Source: Burkholderiaceae bacterium (GTDB lineage Bacteria > Pseudomonadota > Gammaproteobacteria > Burkholderiales > Burkholderiaceae). Taken from it: a stretch of DNA of 6,749 bases. Within the stretch, counting starts at the first letter, position 1. Every line of letters starts with the position of its first letter. Positions 1-5,391 of the stretch are shown here, one piece after another. The DNA is taken from contig JAGOCV010000226.1 of the NCBI GenBank assembly GCA_017998575.1, positions 1 to 6,749 of the forward strand, in the 5' to 3' direction. The notes beneath the pieces are model-generated. The model was given only the letters and a program-made list of their open reading frames with translations, did not search any database and was not told the DNA's origin. Made by a program: the position numbers and the translations under genes.

Positions 1-101
1 GAACAGGAAAGTCAATGAAATCAACGATCTACCAACACCACCTCCGCGCCAGTGCTAGCTTTTCGTACCGTCACTTATTGCACTGAAAACGAGGAGACCC
101 C
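1..101 (-). mobile_element. IS1071-like Tn3-family terminal inverted repeat (partial)
   Basis: Read on the minus strand from 101 downward, the sequence begins GGGGTCTCCTCG and continues with GTTTTCAGTGCAATAAGTGA. I recognise this from memory as the long (about 110 bp) terminal inverted repeat of IS1071; the leading GGGG is typical of Tn3-family ends. The element's interior lies off the left edge, so its transposase gene is not visible, and IRL cannot be told from IRR. The boundary falls exactly where the adjacent istB stops matching its family, which independently supports 101/102 as an insertion junction. Bases 102-106 (GGCGT) would be one copy of the 5-bp duplication expected of a Tn3-family insertion; the other copy is outside the window. 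IS1071 commonly borders catabolic and resistance gene blocks on betaproteobacterial plasmids. Confidence 0.72.
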
Positions 102-746
102 GGCGTCGCCGACCCAGGCATGCCAATGTTCGATAGGAAGTTGGCTGGTGATGATGGTGGCCCGGCTGGCCGCCCGGTCGTCGATGATCTCCAGCAAGTC
201 GGCCCGCGTTCGCGAGTCCAGCGCCGCCATGCCCCAGTTGTCCAGCAGCAGCACGTCGGTCTTGGCCACCTGCAGCAGCCACTTGCCGAAGGTGCCGTTG
301 CCGTGCCGGATGCGTAGCTCCTCGCCCAGGCGCGGCACGCGCTGGTAGACGGCGCTGTGACCGCGCCGGCAGGCGTACTGCGCCAGGGCGCAAGCCAGCC
401 AGGACTTGCCGGCGTCGGTCGGCCCTGTGATCAGGACGCTGTGACCGGAGTCGATCCAGTCGCCCAGCGCCAGGCTCATGACCGCACGGCGGTCGACGCC
501 GCGCCCTGGGCGGCCGTCCAGATCTTCGATGGCGGCTTGCGGGTACTTCAGGCGCGCCTCCTTCAGCAGCCGCTCGCGCCTCTTGTCGTCGCGCTGGTGC
601 AGCTCGCGTTCGACCAGTAGCGCGAGGCGCTCCTCGAAGCTCAGGGAGTGCGTACCGCCGCCGGCGGCCATCTGCTCTTGCAGCCCGCTGGCCATGCCGT
701 GCAGCCGCAATCCGCGCAGCTGCTCCAGGGTGGTGTTCATCATCAT
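75..746 (-). pseudogene. istB: IstB-like ATPase of IS21 remnant, 3' end cut off by IS1071-like insertion
   Basis: IstB is the AAA+ ATPase that helps the IS21 transposase IstA choose and capture target DNA. From the start at 746 (first of three consecutive ATGs) the product has the family N-terminus (TLEQLRGLRLHGM), Walker A GPTDAGKS at residues 108-115, a Walker B-like LLLDN at 166-170, and the conserved TSQLP and WHAWVGD motifs. Family identity ends at residue 215. The remaining GVSSFSVQ and stop codon are encoded by the IS1071-like repeat. Compared with the intact IstB in this window, about 33 C-terminal residues (the region equivalent to ADAILDRIVHG and onward) are lost. The Walker B second acidic residue is Asn where the intact copy has Asp. 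I prefer the start at 746 because AGGGA (753-757) lies 6 nt upstream; an alternative ATG at 773 overlaps the istA stop as ATGA. Probably non-functional. Confidence 0.88.
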
Positions 747-752
747 CGGTGT

Positions 753-757
753 TCCCT
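753..757 (-). promoter_or_regulatory. Ribosome binding site for truncated istB
   Basis: AGGGA on the minus strand, 6 nt before the first of three in-frame ATG codons (744-746). It favours this start over the ATG at 773 that overlaps the istA stop codon. Confidence 0.55.
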
Positions 758-769
758 GCTGGTCTCGGT

Positions 770-1546
770 TCATTGGTAGTAGCCGGGGCCGCGCACATGG
801 GCATGCTGCGGGCTGGTCCATTGCGGCGTGTCAGCCGCATGGACCCGGTCGCGGCCGTTGGCCAGGATGTCGCGCACGTGGCTGTAGCGCGCCGTGCCCA
901 GCTCCAGGGCCACCAGGCAGGCCGCCTCCAGCCGCGGCTTGCCGTACTTGCGCACCAGCGACAGCAGCCCCAGGCAAGCCCGGTAGCCGTGCTCGGGATG
1001 GCGCTGCTCCTCCAGCAGCCGCTGCACCGTGCGGCCGGTGGCCACGCCGATGCTCTGGCCCCAGTGCACCAAGCGCTCGGGTGTCCACTGCAGGTGCGCC
1101 CGATGCGCCGCCGGCAGGTGCTCCACCACCGTGGTGAAGCCGCCCTGGTGGGCGCTGCGGGCGTGCGCTGCCACCCGCTGGCCGCGATGCAGCAGCTCCA
1201 CCCCGCGAGTCGTCAACCGCGCCTCCAGCACCTGGCTGACCAAGGCCTGCGGCACGCTGTAGCGGTGGCCATCGATCTGCACGTGCTGGTCGATGTGCAC
1301 CCGCACCGTCTTGTAGCTGGCGTACTCCCAGGGCTGGGCCGGCAGCGCCTGCAGCGCCGGCGCGTCCAGCTCGGCAAACGCACTCGCGCGGCTGCCGGGC
1401 AACTTCTGGAACGGCTTGGTATTGAGCTGCGCCAACAGAGGCTCGATGGCGTCGTTGACGTCGTCCACGCACTCGAAGCGGTGGTTACGAATCCGCATCA
1501 GAATCCAGCGTTCCACCACCTGCACTGCCGACTCCACCTTGGCCTT
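770..1546 (-). pseudogene. istA: IstA-like transposase remnant, C-terminal half only
   Basis: This is the C-terminal half of an IS21-family DDE transposase. Similarity to the intact IstA at 3195-4736 begins at KAKVE and continues to the shared ending HVRGPGYYQ (intact copy: NVRGPGYYH), about 258 aligned residues. Shared blocks include VVERWIL, ALV plus surrounding residues, HRAH.QW, and GYRACLGL. Only the third catalytic acid (the Glu of KAKVE) remains; the N-terminal HTH and the first two catalytic Asp residues are missing. An ATG at 1588 keeps the frame open, but the 14 residues before KAKVE do not resemble IstA, so the junction with foreign DNA lies near 1546. The gene stops at 770 as ATGA, overlapping a possible istB start, which is the usual istA-istB coupling. 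The sequence is clearly different from the second istA, so this is a different IS21 member rather than a duplicate. Confidence 0.88.
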
Positions 1547-1590
1547 CTCGTAGGACGAGAACTGCACGCCATGCAGGCGATCGAGCATCC

Positions 1591-1869
1591 GTAGAGTTCG
1601 AGGTCACGCACCCGTTCCACCCTTGGCGTGGCCGACGCTTCGTCCTGGCCACGCGTAAGCAGAACTGGGGCGAGGACCGGGTGACGTTCTTCGACGATCA
1701 GGGGCGACTGCGCTCGCTGCTCGCGTCCTGGACCAACGTTGATGAACCTGACGCGTTCACTCAATGCTCTGCCGGCCGCTCATGGCTGCGCGTGGACGAT
1801 CTCCTGCATCTGCGAGCGCTGGTCGAAGAGATCGCCAAGGGTCAGCGGACACGGCGGCGCACGCGTTAA
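1591..1869 (+). CDS. DUF5372-type small protein (Y4bD/Y4pK-like), start codon not visible
   Basis: The frame reads VEFEVTHPFHPWRGRRF, then NWGEDRVTFFDDQGRLRSL, ASWTNVDEPDAF, SAGRSW and LRVDDLLHLRALVEEIAKG, ending in a basic tail (RTRRRTR) at TAA 1867-1869. I recognise the THPFHP...NWGEDR...RLRSL...AGRS...DDLL pattern as the DUF5372 family (named in part after Rhizobium NGR234 y4bD/y4pK, from memory). Its function is unknown, but it commonly travels with the HTH/recombinase genes found further right. About 92 residues are present, close to full length. The first conserved codon is preceded by GTA, and no ATG or GTG lies in frame between the istA junction and 1681, where a GTG would give only 62 residues. 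Either the start was lost at the junction or by mutation, or a non-canonical start is used. No signal peptide or membrane segment is seen. Confidence 0.6.
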   Translation, partial: VEFEVTHPFHPWRGRRFVLATRKQNWGEDRVTFFDDQGRLRSLLASWTNVDEPDAFTQCSAGRSWLRVDDLLHLRALVEEIAKGQRTRRRTR

Positions 1870-1883
1870 GCAAATTACGCCGC

Positions 1884-2032
1884 ATGTGTAAAGCACGATA
1901 CGCCGCATGTCAAGTTGGATTGCCTCCTTGTCTTCCGGCTATTCTCTTTGTAACTAGTGTAAAGACACTCGCCATCGTTCGAAAAATGGCGCTTGACATG
2001 AACGCATATGCGGCATATTGTGATTTACACAT
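1884..2032. repeat. Imperfect inverted repeat (arms 1884-1914 and 1992-2032)
   Basis: The left arm reads ATGTGTAAAGCAC, then GATACGCCGCAT and GTCAAG. The reverse complement of the right arm reads ATGTGTAAATCAC, AATATGCCGCAT, then 10 extra bases before GTCAAG. There is one mismatch in the first 13 bp and GCCGCAT is shared exactly. The arms are separated by 77 bp. They may be sites for the adjacent HTH protein or recombinase, or ends of the recombinase module; the sequence alone does not decide. Confidence 0.65.
1993..2021 (+). promoter_or_regulatory. Predicted sigma70-type promoter for the HTH operon
   Basis: A perfect -35 box TTGACA at 1993-1998 is followed by a 17-bp spacer and TATTGT (4 of 6 matches to TATAAT) at 2016-2021. 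Transcription would start near 2028, about 22 nt before the HTH ATG at 2050. No good Shine-Dalgarno is seen in that leader. Both boxes lie inside the right arm of the inverted repeat, so a protein bound there would compete with RNA polymerase. Confidence 0.6.
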
Positions 2033-2049
2033 TAACCGCCTTGCCACCC

Positions 2050-2076
2050 ATGACCAAACGCCCGACCAAGATCGAT
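2050..2076 (+). pseudogene. 5' fragment of HTH-domain gene, split by IS21-family insertion
   Basis: The ATG at 2050 encodes MTKRPTKID, and the frame then enters the IS element and stops after four more codons (CVFH). The fragment ends in ATCGAT (2071-2076), the left copy of the target duplication. Joining it to 4955 continues the frame as RLREMGMLNPQPERV, matching the usual N-terminus of this HTH family (from memory, MTKRPxKIDxLRxMGMLNPxPERV). It is therefore the true start of the gene completed at 4955-5380. Confidence 0.85.
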
Positions 2077-2081
2077 TGCGT

Positions 2082-2231
2082 ATTCCACTGATCGCGGGCA
2101 CCCATTCCAGACGATGGCGGGCAGCATTCCAGGCTGATCGCGGGCAGCGTTCCACGCCGATGGCGGGCAGCTGCGCGAAGCGCTGGGTGACGCTCGGATG
2201 GTACCGGCACTGCCCGCGATCAGCGTGGAAT
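2082..2231. repeat. Terminal repeat array, istB-side end of IS21 element
   Basis: Four direct units with the pattern TTCCAnnC-GAT(C/G)GCGGGCA lie at 2082-2100, 2104-2123, 2126-2146 and 2149-2169. Their TTCC starts are at 2083, 2105, 2127 and 2150, so the pitch is 22-23 bp. A fifth unit at 2211-2231 is in the opposite orientation. IS21-family ends are known to carry repeated putative transposase-binding sites, which is the likely role. The fourth base of the core alternates C, G, C, G along the four direct units. Confidence 0.85.
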
Positions 2232-2425
2232 GGCCTGCCGGTTATCCACGCGGCGCGCAGCGCCGGGTGGGTAACCGGTGCGCCGGAGGCGATGAGGTCG
2301 GGAGTCCTGGGGGGAGCCTTGTCCACGGCGGCGGCGTCGCTTGCGACGAACGCCGACGCGGTGGGCAAGGCGGCGTGACCGCTGGCAGCAGTGGTGCGCC
2401 AGCCGTCATGCGCGAAGCGCTGGAC
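2232..2425. other. Non-coding stretch inside IS21 element, after istB
   Basis: Between the inverted terminal unit and the istB stop I see no gene with family resemblance, no passenger gene and no further repeat unit. Open frames here are antisense or out-of-frame readings of GC-rich DNA. Confidence 0.5.
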
Positions 2426-3169
2426 TCAGGCGCTTGCGTCGGTTCGGCTTCGCCTGAGCGACTCGCCTTTCAGAGCGATCTTGTGCGAGCCGTGCACGAT
2501 GCGGTCCAGGATGGCGTCGGCCACGGTGGGCTCGCCCAGCCACTCGTGCCACGCTGCCAGCGGCAGCTGGCTGGTGATGATGGTCGAGCGCGTGCCGACC
2601 CGATCGTCCAGCAGCTCCAGCAGGTCGCTGCGCTCGTGCGGGGCGATCGGCGCCAGTGCAAAGTCGTCCAGGATGATCAGGTCCAGTCGGGCAAGCTGGG
2701 CCAGTCGGCGCGTGAAGCTGCCGTCGCCGTGCGCCACGTGCAACTCCTCCAGCAGGCGCGACGCGCGCGTGTAGAGCACGCTGTAGCCCTGCCGCGCGGC
2801 CTGCCGTCCCAAGGCGCAGGCCAACCAGGTCTTGCCGCATCCGGTGGCGCCGGTGAGCAGGACGCTGCGGCCGTCGCGCAGCCAGTTGCAGCCGGCCAGC
2901 TCCGTGATGAGATCGCGGTTCAGGCCCCGTGATCCGCGCCAGTCGATGTCCTCCATGCAGGCGCCGCTGACCTTCAGGTGCGCCGCCTTGAGCAGCCGTG
3001 CCAGCCGCTTGCCATCGCGCCAGTCGATCTCCCGCTGTACCAGCAGCGCCAGCCTCGCGTCGAAGTCCAGTTCGGCCACCGTGCGCGCGCAGGCCGGGTC
3101 TTGCATCGCGGCGATGAAACCGTCCAGGCGCAAGGAGCGCAGCTGCTCCAGGGTGTGTTGGTTGAGCAT
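2426..3169 (-). CDS. istB: IstB, IS21-family AAA+ ATPase helper of transposition
   Basis: The 247-aa product is full length for IstB. It has the N-terminal helical region (HTLEQLRSLRLDGF at residues 5-18), Walker A GATGCGKT at 107-114, Walker B LIILDDF at 164-170 with both acidic residues present, TSQLP at 199-203, and the complete C-terminal block ADAILDRIVHG...IALKGESLRR. In this family the ATPase binds DNA, oligomerises with ATP, and directs IstA strand transfer to target DNA. AAGGA (3179-3183) lies 9 nt before the ATG. The gene follows istA after a 25-nt gap and is presumably co-transcribed. No disruption is visible. Confidence 0.96.
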   Translation of the reverse strand: MLNQHTLEQLRSLRLDGFIAAMQDPACARTVAELDFDARLALLVQREIDWRDGKRLARLLKAAHLKVSGACMEDIDWRGSRGLNRDLITELAGCNWLRDGRSVLLTGATGCGKTWLACALGRQAARQGYSVLYTRASRLLEELHVAHGDGSFTRRLAQLARLDLIILDDFALAPIAPHERSDLLELLDDRVGTRSTIITSQLPLAAWHEWLGEPTVADAILDRIVHGSHKIALKGESLRRSRTDASA

Positions 3170-3194
3170 GATGTCTTATCCTTGGATTCGTTGT

Positions 3195-4736
3195 TCAGTG
3201 GTAGTAGCCGGGCCCGCGCACGTTCTCGTGGGTGGGCATCAGGGGCGCTTCGTTGGCGGTGATCACTGGCTGGCGGTCCAGGCCGCTGGCCAGGATGGAG
3301 CTGACGCTCTTGTAGTGCGGCGCCCGGATCGACAGCGCCCGGGCGCAGGCGGCCTCCAGCCGCTCGGTGCCGTACTCGCGCTCCAGGCGCATCAGCCCCA
3401 GGCAGGCGCGGTAGCCTTGTTCGGGGTGCGGGCGGTGCTCCATCTGCCAGCGCACCACGGCGGCCGTGGCAGCGCCGATGCGCTCGCCCCAGGCGATCAG
3501 CCGCGCCGGGCTCCACTGGGCGTGCGCGCGGTGCGACGCCGGCATGTGCTCGGCCAGCGTCGTGTGCGTGCCGCGGCGGCCGTCGATCGCATGGGCGGCC
3601 ACCCGCTGCTGCTTGTGCAGCACCTCCAGCGTGCGCTCGCCGATGCGCAGCTCCACCTGCTGGCCCACCAGCGCGTTCGGCACGCTGTAGTAGTGCCCGT
3701 TCAGCTCCACGTGGTAGTCGATGCTGACTCGCGCGAGCTTGAACTGGCACACCTGCATCGGCGTGGCTGGCAACGGCCCGAGAGCGGGGCGATCGAGCTC
3801 CTCGAAGGCGGTGTGCCGGCAACCCGGCAGCTTCTTGAAGGGCCGCGCATTCAGCTGCTCCAGCAGCACCGCGATGGCCCGATTGAGCTCGCCCAGGGTC
3901 GTGAAGGTCCGCCCCCGCAGCCGCGCCAGGATCCAGCGCTCCACCACCTGCACGCCCACCTCCACCTTGGCCTTGTCTTGGGGGTGCGCAGGCCGCGCCG
4001 GCAGCACCGCCATGCCGTAGTGGTTGCACAGCTCCTCCAGCAGGCGGTGGCTGGTGGGCTCATAGCGATCGGGCCGGATCATCAGCGCCCGGGGCTGGTC
4101 GGGCACCAGCAGGCGCGGCACGCCGCCGATGAACTCCAGCGTTGCGATGATCGAGCGCACCCAGTCCACCGCCTGCTGCGTGCGCGTGGCGCAGGCGAAG
4201 GTGTAGTTCGACGCACCCAGCACGGCCACAAAGATCTGCGCGCGGGTGATCTCCCCGGTAAACGCGTCGACCATCGCGACCGTCTGGCCGGCGTAGTCCA
4301 CGAACAGGCGTTCGCCGGCCTTGTGCACCTGGCGCATCGAGCGCTTCAGGTGCCGCGCCCAGCGGGCGTATTTCTCGCAGAAGGCGCTGTACTTGTACGC
4401 CTGCTCGCCATTGGCCTGGCGGTATTCCTCCCACAGCAGTTGCAGCGTCACCGCGGGCTGCTTCAGCTGCTGGTGGACCTGAGCCCAGTCGGGCTCGAGA
4501 TGGCGCGCGCTGCGCGGCGCAGGCGGCGGGTGCATCCGTGCCTGCAGCGCCTGGTCATCCAGCTGGCGGGCCTGCTCCCACGCCAGGCCGGCGGCACGCG
4601 CGTAGCTGGCGATCTCACCCACGCCGGACTTGCTCAGGCCGGTGACGCGAGCCACCTCGCGCTGGCTCAACTTTGCCTCGTGAAGAAGTTGAAGAACTCG
4701 TCTGATCTTGCTCATAGGGACTCTCGGTGTGGGCAT
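3195..4736 (-). CDS. istA: IstA, IS21-family DDE transposase
   Basis: The 513-aa product is full length. It has an N-terminal HTH (about residues 9-46, KIRRVLQLLHEAKLSQREVA and on), a retroviral-integrase-like catalytic core, and a C-terminal DNA-binding/beta-barrel region ending NVRGPGYYH. The likely catalytic triad is D147 (FVDYAG), D213 (VPDQ) and E259 (KAKVE). IstA binds the terminal repeats and performs cleavage and strand transfer. I chose the ATG at 4736 because the N-terminus MPTPRVPM is typical of the family and AGGAG (4748-4752) lies 11 nt upstream; MSKIRR at 4715 is an alternative. Transcription must start in or near the terminal repeat array, so bound IstA could repress its own gene; this is inference. 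Confidence 0.96.
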   Translation of the reverse strand: MPTPRVPMSKIRRVLQLLHEAKLSQREVARVTGLSKSGVGEIASYARAAGLAWEQARQLDDQALQARMHPPPAPRSARHLEPDWAQVHQQLKQPAVTLQLLWEEYRQANGEQAYKYSAFCEKYARWARHLKRSMRQVHKAGERLFVDYAGQTVAMVDAFTGEITRAQIFVAVLGASNYTFACATRTQQAVDWVRSIIATLEFIGGVPRLLVPDQPRALMIRPDRYEPTSHRLLEELCNHYGMAVLPARPAHPQDKAKVEVGVQVVERWILARLRGRTFTTLGELNRAIAVLLEQLNARPFKKLPGCRHTAFEELDRPALGPLPATPMQVCQFKLARVSIDYHVELNGHYYSVPNALVGQQVELRIGERTLEVLHKQQRVAAHAIDGRRGTHTTLAEHMPASHRAHAQWSPARLIAWGERIGAATAAVVRWQMEHRPHPEQGYRACLGLMRLEREYGTERLEAACARALSIRAPHYKSVSSILASGLDRQPVITANEAPLMPTHENVRGPGYYH

Positions 4737-4747
4737 CGGCTCGGTGG

Positions 4748-4752
4748 CTCCT
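4748..4752 (-). promoter_or_regulatory. Ribosome binding site for istA
   Basis: AGGAG on the minus strand, 11 nt before the ATG at 4736. The spacing is long, but it is the only good match near the two candidate starts and supports the longer form. Confidence 0.5.
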
Positions 4753-4811
4753 GTTCAACAGAAGCCGGCGAGCCTATGCCCGGTTGCGAAGTCACCCGGC
4801 GCAGCTGCAGC

Positions 4812-4944
4812 TGCCCGCGATCAGAATGGAGTTCTGCCCGCCATCGTCTGGAACGCTGCCCGCGATGGCCTGGACTGCTGCCCGCGATCGGCTGGAATGC
4901 CGCCCGCCATCAGCGTGGAATCGCGCCCGCGACCAGGCGGAATA
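4812..4944. repeat. Terminal repeat array, istA-side end of IS21 element
   Basis: Six units, all in one orientation, start at 4812, 4835, 4857, 4879, 4901 and 4924 (pitch 23, 22, 22, 22, 23 bp). Each reads (T/C)GCCCGC-(G/C)A followed by a variable stretch and TGGA or CGGA. They are inverted relative to the four direct units at the other end, as expected for paired ends of one element. The outermost unit runs into the GGAATACGCA terminus. Likely IstA-binding sites. Confidence 0.85.
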
Positions 4945-4948
4945 CGCA

Positions 4949-5380
4949 ATCGATCGACTGCGCGAGATGGGCATGCTCAATCCGCAACCCGAGCGCGTGC
5001 GCGCACCGTGGTTCGAAGTGGCAGGCTTCTTCGACGCCAACGACCTGCTGCAGGTGAAGTACGAGATGCTGCGTCATGCCCGCCAGGGCGGCGTCACCAA
5101 GGCCGAGGCTGCCGAGCTGTTCGGCGTGTCGCGGCCAACCTTCTACCAGGCCGAAGCCGCCTTCGATCAAGCCGGCCTGGCGGGGCTGCTGCCTCGGCCG
5201 CGTGGACCCAAGTCGGCACACAAGCTCACACCCGAGGTGATGAGCCTGATCCACGATCTTCACCGCGAAGGCGCGCCGATTCAGGCGCGTGCGCTGGCGC
5301 AAGTGGTGCAACAGCGACTGGGTGTCATGGTGCACCCTCGCAGCATCGAGCGCGCGCTTGCGCGCAAAAAAAAACGCTGA
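4949..5380 (+). pseudogene. 3' part of HTH-domain gene interrupted by the IS21-family element
   Basis: Joined with 2050-2076 this makes a 150-aa protein. It has a conserved N-terminal stretch (MGMLNPQPERV, then APWFEVAGFFDANDLLQVKY), an HTH at about residues 55-78 (GVTKAEAAELFGVSRPTFYQ), RPRGPKSAHKL at 91-100, and VHPRSIERALARKKKR at the C-terminus. The fold resembles HTH domains of IS630/IS481-type transposase N-termini, but there is no catalytic domain. In this family the protein precedes a small protein and a serine recombinase, so a DNA-binding or regulatory partner role is plausible. After the insertion the frame stays open leftward into the IS end up to a GTG at 4727 (217 codons). Internal ATGs at 4967 and 4973 could still start a shortened protein that keeps the HTH. 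The coding end carries a run of nine A. Confidence 0.85.
5366..5374 (+). other. A9 homopolymer, possible slippage site
   Basis: Nine consecutive A bases read AAA AAA AAA in the HTH frame, 3 nt before its TGA stop. A -1 slip here leads directly into the frame of the next gene, which lacks a clear start. Runs of this length in GC-rich DNA are known sites of ribosomal or transcriptional slippage, and are also prone to sequencing error. Confidence 0.4.
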
Positions 5381-5391
5381 CGCACCGGCAC

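Larger units (their letters stand above)
102..1546 (-). mobile_element. IS21-family element remnant (copy 1)
   Basis: The istA-istB pair here is truncated at both sides. Its istB 3' end and right terminus are displaced by the IS1071-like end at 101/102, and its istA 5' half and left terminus are absent beyond about 1546. No terminal inverted repeats or terminal repeat arrays belonging to this copy are visible, so it cannot transpose by itself. Confidence 0.85.
1870..2049. promoter_or_regulatory. Control region upstream of the HTH gene, AT-richer than its surroundings
   Basis: This 180-bp gap contains no gene. It holds an imperfect inverted repeat (arms 1884-1914 and 1992-2032), two direct copies of TACGCCGCATGT at 1876-1887 and 1899-1910 (23 bp apart), a third GTGTAAAG-type site at 1957-1968 that is itself flanked GTGT...ACAC, and a promoter within the right arm. 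The layout suggests an operator or recombinase-binding region for the downstream operon. Confidence 0.6.
2077..4948 (-). mobile_element. Complete IS21-family insertion sequence (2872 bp)
   Basis: The left terminus TGCGTATTCC at 2077 and the right terminus GGAATACGCA ending at 4948 are perfect inverted repeats with the TG...CA ends expected of IS21. ATCGAT flanks both sides directly (2071-2076 and 4949-4954), a 6-bp duplication within the family's usual 4-8 bp range. The insert contains istA and istB on the minus strand, in the correct order, with repeat arrays at both ends. Excision with one ATCGAT copy restores an open HTH gene, which fixes the boundaries independently. Both genes look intact, so the element may be active. 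By IS21 convention the istA-proximal end (4948) is the left end. Confidence 0.93.

Noticed and set aside
749..1594. A 281-codon plus-strand open frame opposite the istA remnant, ending LHAMQAIEHP
   Set aside because: Antisense shadow of istA. I also considered whether its end was the tail of an upstream recombinase copy, but recombinases of this kind end differently as far as I recall.
1591..2049. DUF5372 gene as the tail of a second, tandem copy of the recombinase module, with 1870-2049 as a copy-copy joint
   Set aside because: Possible, but a single module with DUF5372 first is simpler and fits my memory of the y4bD-y4bC-y4bB-y4bA order. No recombinase tail is visible upstream of it.
2082..2169. 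Regularly spaced repeats as a CRISPR array
   Set aside because: The units abut with only 2-3 bp between them, there are no unique spacers, and a matching inverted array sits at the other IS end. They are transposon terminal repeats.
1910..2368. A 152-codon minus-strand open frame across the IS left end
   Set aside because: It spans the precise IS boundary at 2076/2077, reads through the repeat array and the HTH promoter, and has no family resemblance.
2415..2458. Hairpins overlapping the istB stop (AAGCGC/GCGCTT and CTCAGGCG/CGCCTGAG) as a terminator
   Set aside because: The two stems share bases and exclude each other, the loops are 9 and 18 nt, and no T-run follows on the minus strand. 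In GC-rich DNA this is weak evidence.
2832..5057. A 741-codon plus-strand open frame opposite istA and istB
   Set aside because: It is antisense to two genes with full family motifs, is rich in H/R/Q/A as expected of mirror frames in GC-rich DNA, and resembles no known domain.
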